Source of the DNA: Hirudo medicinalis
Taxonomy: Eukaryota; Annelida; Clitellata; Hirudinida; Hirudinidae
Assembly (NCBI GenBank): GCA_011800805.1
Contig: MPNW01000802.1
Location: 58,939-122,938 of the forward strand
Reading direction: 5' to 3'
Length of the DNA stretch: 64,000 nt
Shown here: in pieces, positions 1 to 11,930 of the stretch
How positions within the stretch are numbered: position 1 is the first letter of the stretch
Layout of the letters: each line of letters opens with the position of its first letter
Made by a program: the position numbers and the translations under genes
The notes under the pieces: generated by a model
The model's input: the letters and a program-made list of their open reading frames with translations, nothing else
What the model was told of the DNA's origin: nothing
The model's database searches: none

Positions 1-1682
1 AATTTTAATTCTCGTTTCAGAACATTGATCTGCCATTTTAATAGAATATCCCCCACTCACGGCAACAACAACAACCCTTTCAGCTTTCTCATATCGATCC
101 TCAATAACATTTCTTTGCATGGCATTTAAATTTTTGATTTTGGCCACATTTCCGATACATTTTTCGTCTTGTCCCCAGGGCCGCCGAGAGGGGGTACAAG
201 TGCCCAGGGGTCCGGCAATTTTTTTGGTCCTGCCCGGGTTTTAAATCCTTTTTATTTTTGCTTTTCCATGACCAAATTAATTGACATTACATAGGGGCCA
301 GAAATTTATGTCGGCGGCCCTGCTTGTCCTTGACATGTAAATGTCAAAGTCCACCAACTTTTTTATTTTGCCCTCCTAAGAATTAGTAAGACGAGGAATT
401 TTCCTGCGGTGAATTATCGGAATATCTAACGAGCTTCGTGTCTTACCATTATGTTAATTACTCACAATTAAATCAGAACCATGCAGGGAAACGAACGACA
501 CGAATAATTTATTTATTAGCTAGGTAGATTCAAGAACAGAAGTATTGAAAATCAATGAACCTGCAAGTCTGAAATGACGTCAACCACATAACATCGTCGT
601 CGATATCCTTAAGGAAGCTTTCCATTGAAATAGCACTATAAAAAGTGTCCAATATTCAGGAATATGAAAGGGTTGTTTAGAGCTCATAAAGGTTGTAGAT
701 TATTCCTAGCACGAGAATCCAAAGAAATTAGAACAAAATCATAAGCTAATGGTGTAAGCAACTATTTGTGTAACTGATATTTATGTAACTATTATTGCAT
801 AATTTACATAATTATTTGTGAAGACTTCCTACAAATGACAATTGTAGGAATTGTAATCACTTATGCGATTACTTAATTATTATCCTTTTCAAGCAATTAA
901 AATTAATTAAACAATATGGAATAATATCTATCAACAAAAGATGAAGAAACCGTTGAAAATGAAAGTTCGTTATATGCAGTGAAAATTCATATTTAAAAAT
1001 TAGGCTGTAAATAACATTTTTAAATGCACATTTTTACAAAAAATAAATTTATTTAAAATCATTAATTTGAAAATTAGACAAGATGATCATCATCATCATC
1101 GTCGTCGTCGTCACCATATCTGCAGAAGAATAAGCAAAAATCAGATTGATTTTCATTCCTTCAAACACAGGATCTTCCACTCATTGAACTTTCAGCTGAA
1201 TTGATCGTAATTATTCGTTAATTATTCATTATTCGATTGACGATAATTCTTCTGAGGCGGTATTATTAACCACAATAAATTTACTAATTGGTCAATCAAT
1301 TAATTACACTTTTGCCGATTTTCCACTGAGACTATTTAAGAAAGTGCTGTAAATATCGACGATGATATGTTTCTTTTTCTTGTTTTTTTTTCAAGTCTGC
1401 ATTTAAAAGTCATTTTAAAATTATTAAATTTAAAATTTAATGTAATTGATGTAATACAATTTATCGTAAAAGTCCTAAGAAAAAGTCGAACGTCATGGTT
1501 GATTAAATGCATAGTTGCATTAAATTCTTAATTAATTAGGTGCATTGTTGAATGCACCATTCAAATTTATGACAAATGCACTTCTTCATTCACAATTGCC
1601 AGGTTCTCCCAATAAACAGTTTGCACCAAAAAGATTCCATGGCTTAAATATCGGTTTCCTATCATCGAATTACAATTGCCTT
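1..1682. other. AT-rich intergenic sequence, no gene seen
   Basis: I see no open reading frame with family resemblance on either strand and no structural RNA. The stretch is AT-rich with short ATC and GTC triplet runs near 1085-1115. It may hold regulatory sequence that cannot be recognised by eye. Confidence 0.5.
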
Positions 1683-1690
1683 AATTATTG

Positions 1691-1748
<58 letters not shown>
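1683..1748. repeat. (TTA)n microsatellite
   Basis: Run of about 20 TTA units followed by poly-T and poly-A tracts. The leucine- and tyrosine-only frames across it are translation artefacts of the repeat. Confidence 0.95.
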
Positions 1749-1749
<1 letters not shown>

Positions 1750-1827
1750 CATTATTATTAATTTGTTTTTTTTTTGTTTTTTTTTTGTTCAGAATAAAAA
1801 ATTTAAAAAAAAAAGAAAAACCAAAAA

Positions 1828-1828
1828 N
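1828..1828. other. Single ambiguous base (N), probable contig join
   Basis: One N lies between two similar stretches: TTA repeat, then poly-T, then an AGAAAAACCA string on each side (about 1750-1827 and 1829-1912). This pattern fits two unmerged contig ends joined by one placeholder base. Confidence 0.6.
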
Positions 1829-2038
1829 TTATTATTATTAATATCATTATTATTAATGCTGTTTTTTTTTATTTTCTCGGCCACACCAACATTAACAATA
1901 AGAAAAACCAAATTCGAAAAACCACTCCGAAAGGTTTAGTGTCCTCGAAACGGTCCGATATCTCCCTGGACATGTGGATTAAAAGGACAAGCCGTAACAC
2001 AAAATGTCAATCGTACCTTACAACGTCAATCATTAATG

Positions 2039-2850
2039 TCAGCGAGAATTCGCCATCACATCCAGAGATGTGGTCCTCCTTCTTCGATGGCACCTGTGAG
2101 TCCTCCATATCTTGTAGCTCTGATTGAGAACAAAAGTTACGATCTTCATAAGGCCTGTCCTTGGAACACCGCAATCTTTCCAAAATCTAAACGATTTAAA
2201 AGATTTTTGGGACATCACTCCTCTCCAGTTGCTCATAAATGTGCCAACATTTGGCAGCAATCTCTGAGTTTCAACTGGAGCACTTTTCAGCATTCAAGCG
2301 TGAATATCTTGAGTGTCATATTTCGAAACTTTGTTGTCGTGCACCCGGTCTAGGTTGTAGTCATCTGAGGCAACGGCTAAATCACACACTATGTAGGTGT
2401 CACTCCTCCATGCACATAAATCTGGTATCTTAAGTCCCTGTTCCTCAGGGATACGGGGTTCTTTTTTGTTTTGTAGTCATTTTTACAATTCGTTTTCCAA
2501 TCTTTCATAACTGCATTATGCCACTCGTGCCTTGCGTCATCCGTTCTTGGGCATTTCTGGATCATGTGCCCAAGCGACTCAAAGGATCGACAACCCTCAT
2601 CGCATTCCCTGAGAGCCTGCGGGTTCCAACTTGAATCTCTAAGCCTGCATTGCAGTGCAGCAGCTCGGATTTTCATGCATCTGATGTGTTGGCCGGATGG
2701 AATGGAATTCTCGGAACAGCAGCTGAAATCCACTCGCTCAAGCGTGAATATCTTGAGTGTCATTCCAACTTCCTTGGTGAATGATCTCAATCCCTGGCCA
2801 TCTACAGTTTTGTAGAGGCTCTCTGAAACTGCCGCTTTTTGATTCTTTTG
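2039..2850 (-). mobile_element. R2-like non-LTR retrotransposon fragment (C-terminal zinc finger and RLE endonuclease), degenerate
   Basis: The minus strand encodes in order: a VDGQGLRSFTKE segment; the region before the zinc knuckle; a C-x3-C-x8-H-x4-C knuckle (CDEGC...HMIQKC) followed by an ARHEWHNAV motif; the restriction-like endonuclease core KIPDL...VCDLAV...HDNKVSKY; and a downstream SNWRGVMSQKSF motif. This order is that of the C-terminus of RLE-class elements (R2/NeSL/Rex6-like). The reading frame is broken: the zinc-knuckle part and the RLE part lie in different frames (shift near 2450-2480), and an in-frame TGA at about 2290-2292 separates the RLE from the NWRG segment. The reverse transcriptase domain is absent, so this is a 5'-truncated dead copy. 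It is not possible to assign the clade by eye. Confidence 0.75.
2294..2763. repeat. 26-bp perfect direct repeat pair (2294-2319 and 2738-2763)
   Basis: The string TCAAGCGTGAATATCTTGAG plus TGTCAT occurs twice, 444 bp apart, inside the R2-like fragment. The 2294-2319 copy sits in the expected protein context (after HDNKVSKY). The 2738-2763 copy interrupts the segment before the zinc knuckle, so it looks like a transposed patch. Confidence 0.85.
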
Positions 2851-3726
<876 letters not shown>

Positions 3727-3820
3727 TCGGATTTCGTTTCATTTTTTTTTTATTTAGATGAATAAATAATTTAAATAATTTCCTGACTAATACTTTTTCT
3801 GTTTTTATTTATTTAAATAA

Positions 3821-3940
3821 TGTATTTACTTTTAAAATAATTTATTTACTTTTAAAATAATTTATTTACTTTTAAAATAATTTATTTACTTTTAAAATAA
3901 TTTATTTACTTTTAAAATAATTTATTTACTTTTAAAAAAT
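3821..3940. repeat. Six-copy 20-bp minisatellite
   Basis: Six head-to-tail copies of TTTATTTACTTTTAAAATAA in exact 20-bp register; the first starts TGTATTT and the last ends in AAAAAAT. It ends about 150 bp before the first recognisable coding exon of the arrestin-fold gene. Confidence 0.95.
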
Positions 3941-4087
3941 ACTGTTATTTTCCTTCGCACGCAAACTCCAAATCATTTCACTGGGAAGACCTTTGCATTC
4001 CAAGTGCATAAATGCAGGTGCAGCTCGATCACCTGGAATGGTTCAACCTGTGTTGATGCCGAGTCTGTTGGATTTGTTGTGAGAATC

Positions 4088-7000
4088 ATGTCCATCAGCT
4101 TCGACAGGTCGTCCAAGTGCTACAAAGCTGGTGAATTAATGAATGGACAAGTGGAAATGACAAGCGGTCTCTTCAAGAGTGGAGTTCAAGGTTGGAGTGA
4201 TTACTTTTTGCATTCAAAATCTAATGTTTGATTATTTATGTCAATAATATTATGCTAATATTATGTTAATTAGAAATAAATATTGTGTTAATATTGTGTT
4301 AATAACAATAATTATTATGTTAATGTTATGTGAATATTAAGTCAACAATGTCACTGTTCAACATTCGCTGATGTGATTAAACGATATTTTCAAGGTTAAA
4401 TTGTAATGATTTTAAAGTGCACGCAAGACAAATCATTTAAAAAAATCTAACTGAATTTGAAAATAATTATTTACATTTAAATGAATAAGAATTAGAAAAT
4501 AAGTACTTCCTTGAAATGATACCAATTATCGAGGTTATTATAATCAATTATTATTATATAACTATGTATTGTAATGTAACAATTGCATTAACAAATTATG
4601 TAATAGATTATTAGCCAATGATTCGCATTACCAAGGAACAAATACTCCACAGACTTGTACCTCAGGATCAGCGGAGTAGCGGAGGTCAAATTCTTCGACA
4701 ACGAAACCAAACTCGAATTCATCAACAAAAGCGTCGTAGTCGACGAATCGATTCTCATTTTCAGCCTCAATTCTCACAACAACGACCAGCCAAACAGTGG
4801 CCCAGCAGTACAGCACATTCAGTGCATCAACTGCCCTAGCATTATCTTTCAGTACAGACTCGGTGGGAATTTGCCAGCATCGTCTACGGGTTCTCAGGCT
4901 AGGGTATCCTACTACGCCCAGTTGACTGCCTCTTACAAGACCGAGGACAGGGATTCTGAACTTGGAAGCAGAGAGGTCTTCTGTGTTCTAGCTGAACTTG
5001 ATCTTAATCTTTTGCCTGAGGTTTTCAAAGTGAGTGAACAGACTGAACAAAGGGTGTTTATGTATGTAAATAGTGAATCATTGTGAGGAGTTTTTTGTTT
5101 TGTTTTTAACAACCATGGTCTCTAAACAAATGTTTATTTAAGCAACTGTTGTTTTTCTGTATTACAAATGCATGCCGTAACTAATTATTATTGTTAACTA
5201 TTAATATCAGTAACTGATATTATAATAAATATTAATAAATTACTAAAAACTGTTCATTTATACTGGTTATTTAAGATTATGTTCATTATTTCCAATTTAC
5301 TTGGCGTGCAGGGATTCCTGCACACGTCGGCAATGGCAACAGTCGTGTCGTGTTCGAAACCCAGCCTGCACTGCCACAAGCACCCTTTGGAAGGAGCGCT
5401 ATATAAATGGTTAATAAAAAGCGTCTCAGCATCCAAACCTGTTCGAACACAAACTCCTTCTCATCCAGAAAATCTTTTGAAATGAAAACAATTTAGAAAT
5501 CGATGGATTATATTTCCTGGGTTGATTTTCAACTTCTATTGTTCCCTGACAAATTGTCCGCTGGTCGTAAAACTTAAATTCTTCGTATTTCTTTCAAGAT
5601 TTTGCAAAAACATTTTTCTTCATTCTTTATGAGTGGATCTGAGAGGCTTGGAAGGTGTGAAAGTAGAAATGAAAGAAATTATTGAATGTTTTCATTGTTT
5701 TATGACGAACCAACTTTATATGAGTTGTAAAATTTTTGTTTTCTATTGATTTGAATATCGAACAAGTGATTTTGCAAAGGATATGTGGTGATTTTATTCA
5801 TATCACAGAAAATATTTAAAATAAATCCATAAACATCCACAAACATCGCTTAAAAATTATAAAATTTGTTAAATAAAAACTATGTTTCGGAAAAGGAACA
5901 CATTTTTAAAAGAACGTCACGGAATGCAACAGAAAATTAATTGAAAGAGACAATTGTTTATTTTCAAAAATATTTTCTTAGTAAAAATATCTTACTAAAA
6001 TTGATTTCACAATGTTTAACTTCTGTCAACATCATCATCAGCATCAATATCATCATCATTAGCAGCAGCAGCATAACTTATCTACCAACATAGTAGATCC
6101 CCAAATTGTAAAAGGTTTTTTTTATTCAAACTTGACTTTCAAAGAAGCAACAACATCCCCTGACTTTATGAAAGTGTCTGAAATCGATGATAGTAGTGTA
6201 ATAGGGAATCCTTCCTCTAATGAAGCAGTTTGTCTAAACATTTGCATTCCAAACCATGGATTGCTGTTTATATCATTTAGCATAGATTCTTTAACAGATA
6301 TGATAATTTTTAAGAAATAAAAATAACGTGGTGTGATTAAGTATTATTTATTTAACTAAATGCTTCAAAATATCAAGAGTTGCCGAAGCCTTTTTGTGTA
6401 CATCTGCCAAGTAAATGACCACAAGAAAGTACATTCAACAAACTAATTCACAATATTAATTCAAAAGAGAGACAACATTTTTCCTGTTTTCCTGACATTG
6501 CAAAGTTAAAGTTTAGAGTAAAAGTGTTGGTTAATAAATGGTTGAAGTCTTCCCAAATGTTTAGGTTAAAATCGATCCACAATTGCAAGCTTCAATTCGA
6601 GAAAATCCTGCCATTCAATGCTTTTATTTTTCAATAAATTTTTTCAAAAACCTTTTAGAAGCGCGTTCCCATTAAAAGCTGAACTGAGCCTATTATTTTG
6701 AAAACACAAAAAAATTCCTAGCCAATGCACAGGTGAAATGGCGTCTAAACGAACAGTTGAGAGCACTTTTAAGATGCAATTGAAGAACAGCCAACAAAAT
6801 GGCTAATGATTTCCAACTGGAATGTATTTAAGAAATTAATTTGAAAAATATTTAAAGTGCTATATTGCTGTAGCTAACTCATAGCTGAACCCTGAGGCTA
6901 TGAGGATTTCAATCCTAGAATCGATAAGTTCAGAATAGATGAGCATCTCGATTAGCGCAGTGGGTTGCATTCCGGCACGCGACGGTGAAAGCAAGAAGCC

Positions 7001-10000
7001 ATTGTGGGGCATATAACCCAGGCTACACCGCCAAAAAGCACCCTCTTGAAGGTACTCTAAGAGAATGGCAGAGAGATTAGTAAATTCTTCGTATCTGATT
7101 CGCACACCTGAGGCATTCAAAGGATTGGCTAAAGAAAAATCATAAGACACCAGGACTGAATTTAATGAATTTAGCGGCCAAACTGGTTTTCAGAGGACAT
7201 ATTTTCCAATACTTTTGAAATAATTTCAAATATTTCATTGAATATCACACTAACGACATGATGTAATGTTACACCAGACTTGAATTTATATTATTATTAT
7301 TATTATTATTACTACCATTATTTTATTTAAATTATTTGACCAAGTATTCATGTTAATCATCAACAAAATGTGTAATAGTGAAAATATGATCAGTGGTATT
7401 TGTCAAAAAAGTTGAACCAAATCAATAACAATTGTCCATGTTTTTTTGCATCCAACCCACCTACAATTGTAATTTGGAAAGAATTTATCCTTAAAAATTG
7501 TACTTTCTTTCTTCACTTTCAATTTTCAGTCACTAAAATTTGATGTAATATTTTTTTGTAATGCTCAGTAAATTCTAAAATTTCATTACACGTAATTAAA
7601 CAAACGTCAATTTTTTTTTAAATCAGAAAACGCAGTTGCCGATTAATTCGCAGCAATTTCAACTTGAATTAAACATTCTCAAATAAACAATTGTATAAGA
7701 ATAATTTTCAAAAAAAAGAATTTTTAAATTTTCTAAATCTTCTTATTTTCCTCCCCAAACACAGGATCCATATCCGATCCTATTCAGATTCACAAACAAA
7801 CGCAGAAATCCAGCTTTTCCACTGGCACTGTTGCTGGAGAGGAGATGTTTCACACCTGGAGAAGTGATTAGAATACTGGAAGGAAGACTTGCCAAGGTCA
7901 TCCTGAAATACGCCCAGGTCATCAAGGTAGGTCCAGCTTTCTTTAGTGAATTAGGTTTATGAGTTTGTTTTAGATATTATTTGTTAGAAAAAATTAGCAT
8001 ATCATTTAACTGTTATGAATGTTGTGATTGCTCATTGTTAACACCGTACATTTTATCACTGATCGTTATTGTGAATACTGTTGATAAGAATAATGGACTG
8101 GTTACAATGGATTTAATTAATTCCCACAAGCCAAAACTTAAAAAAAACCATATATATTAAATAAGATATTTTAAATTGATGCTTGACCATAAAAACTCAA
8201 TGAAGCTCTTACATTTCCCTACAAAAGGAAGTCACGTGTTCAGGACACCACAAGGGTACCTCAAAACAAATGACCCAAGAAGAACAAGTAATAAGAGAGG
8301 TTCACAACCTGGTTTCTTATTCAGGGCAAGCCCTCCTGACCCTACCCAAAGATTTGACCCCAACATCGAAATGTCCTTGTTGCACTCTCGTTTACACAAG
8401 CTATCGTTTAGAAGTGAGATTTCTATAAGTTCTTCTGTGAATGTTTCGGAATTTATCGGAGTTCAGAATCTGAATTTTTTGGACTGCTTAGAAACTCACA
8501 GCTAATTGTTGTTAAGATTAACTTTTACATTTGCATTGAATTAATTAATAATTTAGTAATATAATTAACATAATACATTTGCATTAAATTAATTAATAAT
8601 TTATTAATAACATTAAATCGCACATTAAAATATAAAACATTGAAATTAAAGTGAAAAAAATATTTTTGAACGTGTATTTTGAAAAGTCCGCACAGATACA
8701 TCGCTGTCGTGAAATTCGTTTGTTGCAACGAAAAGGTTTGCAAATGCTTGGATAAAAATCTTTTTACTTTCAAAAAATTTTCTGTCATTATTGTTGATCC
8801 TTTCGTGGCTGATATGTTTTGTTGGAATTCAAAAACCATGAAAGGAAACCAGCTTTTAAAATTCTGAAGACAGGTTTTTGTCTTAAATCCGAAAATTTAA
8901 ATTTTTAGTTTTAAATGGACCAATCTGGAATTTTATTACATCAGTGTAGTAATAGTGAACTTGTTGAACTGTGACATTAAATCACGTTATTTCGTTCGTT
9001 CAAAACGATGTCTTTACGGTAGCTTCAATGTCAAAAACAACCAGTCAAGAGAATCAATTCTACTTTAACTTTTCCCGCCTATTCCAGGTTGCCATAGAAT
9101 GCGACAAATCGATCTACGAGACCAAACTCGGAATCGTCATCGGAACCTTACAACTGAAGCAGGCGACATCAAGTGGCTGTTCTTCGTTGGTGCCATTTCT
9201 CGAAAAGGCCTCAAAGTTAGGCAGGAAATCATCAGACGTTTCAATAAATTCCATTCCCTCATTTCCAACCCATCTCTCCCCGATTGAGGAGATGGAGGAC
9301 CGACCAGAGAGGAACGATTACTTCGTCTCGGACAAGGCAAACAGCATCGCCAGAATGGCAGATGATCATTCCAGAAGCACCTACCTGACGACTTCCTTTA
9401 AAACTCTCGTGTTGCTGGCAATTGCAGCCTCTTTCGTCATGCCTTTAACGGGAATACCTGCTATTTTACTAGCCAGTAAGTCTTTTGCCTTGAATTTCAA
9501 CATTTTGTATCGTCAAGCGCGAAAAAAATTAATTCTTCAGAATAAGAGTCATTAAAATCAACAAACACGTCAGAAACACGTTCGTTCCAAACAATCGCCA
9601 AACATAATTTTAACAAATTTCATTCCAACAGTTTTGCAATATTTATAATTAGATTTTTTTTTTATAAATTTGCAAGAATCTGGTTTCTCTCCTTCAAGCG
9701 TTAGAATTATTACAAGCCAACAAACGTTGTGCTTGTCTACTTATGTTCTCAATCAGTAATAATGAGGATCAGTGAGCGTAATAATTAATCAATTTATTAT
9801 AATAACTATGCAATTTCGAAAATTTATTTGATATCGAATACGAATTATCTTAAATAAAATTTATTTGGTGTTGGATTGGGCGGCCGAGAAAGCTGGCAGA
9901 CAATTTACTGCGGCGCGGCAGATGACACCTTTCATTGGAATCTTTAACCCATTGTTGCCAAGAACAAAAGGTTTTATATGCCCATTACAGAAGGGACAAT

Positions 10001-10925
10001 ACTACAGTCGATATTCTATGACGGCACATTACAAGGATATTAATTAAAACGTGTCTGACGGCAATAATAACAATAATAATAATTACTTGATGACGTAAAT
10101 GTGTTGAAAAAAGAGAGAGAGAGATGAGGTTGAAATACAAAGATCTGCAGATAGAAATTTCTAGAATGTGGAATGTCAAGACAAAAGTGATAGCAGTTGT
10201 AGTTGGAGCCTTAGGAACTATGAGTGACAATTTTAATAAGGAAATTGAGTTGATACCCGGAAAGCCGAGTGCTGAAGATTTTCAAAACATTGCATTGAAT
10301 GGGACTGCACATGTTCTAAGGAAAGTACTTGGTTGATAGAAGAACTGACATCGAAAGGACAAACGTTTTTGTTGGTGTTAATTAAATTTAATTTTTTAAC
10401 TCTGTTTGTAATTAAGATATTTCATTCATTTCCATTTATTATTATTGTTTGTTTTTGATTTTTTTTTTATTGTCTGAGGTCTCTGGATGAGACTTGGCAA
10501 TCATTTTATCCGGCTGCAATACATCCGTGTTTGAATTTGAATAAAATAATAATAATAATATAACATATGTTATTTTGTTTACATTGCATTCTCTGTGATT
10601 TTGATTTCTGTTTCAGAAATTAATGAGATCAGTTGGCTTTCATACCGGTTAATTGATTAATTTAAAACCAACTGACCTCGAATTAATGGATGAAACTTTG
10701 ATAAATATTTAATCCAATGCAAAGTAATTCAAGCCATTTAAGCTTAATTTATTGAAATAAGCTTTTGGTTTTCTAATTTTTGCAGTCTTGTCGAAGAAGT
10801 CCAAAAGCGGGAAAAGGGCCTATTACTTCCTGAGGATATCCTATGGTTTCGCTCTTTCTTCCTTTCTCGTCTTCTTCGTAGTGGCGGCAGCTCTGCCAGG
10901 CCTGCTCATCGGATTTTTTGGCTGA
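4088..10925 (+). CDS. Arrestin-domain protein with C-terminal two-helix membrane hairpin (389 aa, 5 exons)
   Basis: Exons: 4088-4190, 4653-5029, 7765-7926, 9088-9475, 10786-10925. All junctions are GT-AG and phases agree (1, 0, 0, 1). Residues 1-160 form an arrestin N-like domain (KCYKAGELMNGQV; DLYLRISGVAEVKFF; VLAELDLNLLPEVFK). Residues 161-240 match the first half of an arrestin C domain (LERRCFTPGEVI; AKVILKYAQVI). The second half of that fold is not visible. A polar linker leads to two hydrophobic segments, about 318-343 and 361-389, with MPLTGIPAILLAS between TM1 and a basic loop, like the CD225/dispanin pattern. Known arrestin-domain (ARRDC) proteins are trafficking adaptors; this one is inferred to be membrane-anchored. 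The ATG at 4088 is the first in frame, but the frame stays open upstream, so an extra 5' exon is possible. No PPxY motif was seen. Confidence 0.75.
5302..5440 (+). mobile_element. SINE-like element, copy A
   Basis: Shares a string of conserved blocks with copies at 23.4 and 58.3 kb: GTGTTCGAAACCCAGCCTGC, CTGCCACAAGC and GGAGCGCTATATAAATGGTT. The tRNA-like head is reduced to GCAGGGATTCCTGCAC. Confidence 0.7.
6940..7090 (+). mobile_element. SINE-like element, copy B (with A-box-like head)
   Basis: Begins with TTAGCGCAGTGGG, a good match to a pol III A box, followed at once by GGTTGCATTCC (degenerate B box), then CGCGACGGTGAAAGCAA as in the 58.3-kb copy, then the CACCGCC...AAGCACCCTC body. The 3' GCGCTATATAAAT block is decayed. 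Confidence 0.6.
7927..9087 (+). other. Intron 3 of the arrestin-fold gene
   Basis: AT-rich, with a short imperfect duplication (TTTGCATTGAATTAATTAATAA near 8530 and TTTGCATTAAATTAATTAATAA near 8579). An open frame at 8176-8505 has no recognisable domain. Nothing else supported. Confidence 0.5.
10124..10562 (+). mobile_element. 3' end of a LINE-type retrotransposon with (AAT)n tail
   Basis: The frame 10124-10336 encodes a C-terminal segment common in animal LINE ORF2 proteins (LKYKDLQIEISRMWNVK, VVGALGTMSDNF, GTAHVLRKVLG, then stop). A 3' UTR follows with GTCTGAGGTCTCTGGATGAG and ATTTGAATAAAATAATAAT, ending in an AAT-type tail at about 10541-10562. The copy is severely 5'-truncated and lies in the last intron of the arrestin-fold gene, same strand. 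Assignment rests on remembered family sequences. Confidence 0.65.
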
Positions 10926-11411
10926 TCTCAAGCTATCATCGAGGACATTTTCGAGTTTAATAATACCGGGTTTTTTTTGCTTCCCCAGGGGTCAGCAATG
11001 AATGGTGCTAGGCGCCTGGGGAGTGACAATGTGAAGTCGTACTTATTTGAACTCAGCCATGCAGGTTTATTCGACGATTTAATCATTTCTGAGGGACACA
11101 CAATGGTCGTTACACTTTATCATTACAAATTATAACAATCTTCGTATTTTTCAATGACGAGAGCGATATAGACAGTAACATGGAAACATCCATAACTGAA
11201 TCACTAAAGTAACCATCGTTACAGACTTCTTTTCATTCCTGCACCTTTAGGGAACGTTATGCTTTATTCACTCCTCAGATCACCGAGAAGAGAAGAACGC
11301 ATTATTTCCAAAATAACGCGACGCAAGACTCCAAAACCTGAAAATGGTTGGAATCGTAGCGTCTGATATCGTCCCTGATTGTTTATTAACGTCCGCTGCA
11401 CAGCTAGATGA
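10926..11411. other. Intergenic sequence between convergent genes
   Basis: 3' flank of the arrestin-fold gene. No gene seen. A block at about 11383-11435 (TTATTAACGTCCGCTGCACA, AGCTAGATGATTAGGAC) recurs near 56.2 kb and is listed with the tRNA-like relic. Confidence 0.5.
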
Positions 11412-11482
11412 TTAGGACGGTGCTCCCGAATATGGGAATCAGTGAGAGGCGGAAGTCTTAACCATTAGACCATGCGGGAGCA
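11412..11482 (-). pseudogene. tRNA-Glu-like relic
   Basis: On the minus strand: GCTCCCG acceptor-like arm, A-box/D-arm TGGTCTAATGGTTAAGAC, a CTC-containing anticodon-like region (CCGCCTCTCAC), then ATTCCCATATTCGGGAGC whose last 7 bases pair with the first 7. The distance between acceptor arms is about 12 nt too short for a tRNA and no B box remains, so it is a deleted tRNA or SINE head rather than a working gene. Confidence 0.5.
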
Positions 11483-11930
11483 CAGATACTGGCTCGGAAC
11501 ATCACAGAGCTTAACTCCAGCTTCCAAATTATTGATTGACTTGGAAGAACTGGTGGCATCCATAACATGAGAGGGCAATTTCTGAAATTTGGCTCCTCGT
11601 CAGGCACCTGCGACATCAGATCGCAAAAACAACTCTCAAACAATTTGCGGATATACTTTAGTACGATCAGAAAATTTAAATGCCAAAAGTTCTGGAATGA
11701 TGGAAACAAGAACAAGCAGTCATTAGCAATAAAATCTTCAACATAGAAACCACTTAAATTTCACAAGATCAAACAACAGTAACAATTCGATTAGTGATCA
11801 ACTACCTACAACTAACTGAACGTTAGAAGCTCTGCAACCAAAAGATAGTTGTTTAGATTACTGTTAAGTACATCGGCTCCAAAAGCAACCACTCACAACA
11901 AATTTCTATTGAACCAGGTTAATTCAACTT
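11483..11930. other. Intergenic, nothing recognised
   Basis: An 85-codon minus frame (11458-11715) overlaps the tRNA-like relic and shows no family features. An AATAAA at about 11728-11733 is a possible but distant poly(A) signal for the arrestin-fold gene. Confidence 0.4.

Larger units (their letters stand above)
5030..7764 (+). other. Intron 2 of the arrestin-fold gene
   Basis: This 2.7-kb intron contains two SINE-like copies (see 5302-5440 and 6940-7090), an ATC/AGC-rich patch near 6030-6075 and AT-rich sequence. A 62-codon open frame at 6132-6320 has no recognisable family match and no splice-compatible context. Confidence 0.6.

Noticed and set aside
8971..9087. Coding extension upstream of arrestin exon 4
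   Set aside because: The frame is open, but ATTCCAG at 9081-9087 is a good acceptor in the right phase, and the upstream residues have no arrestin similarity.
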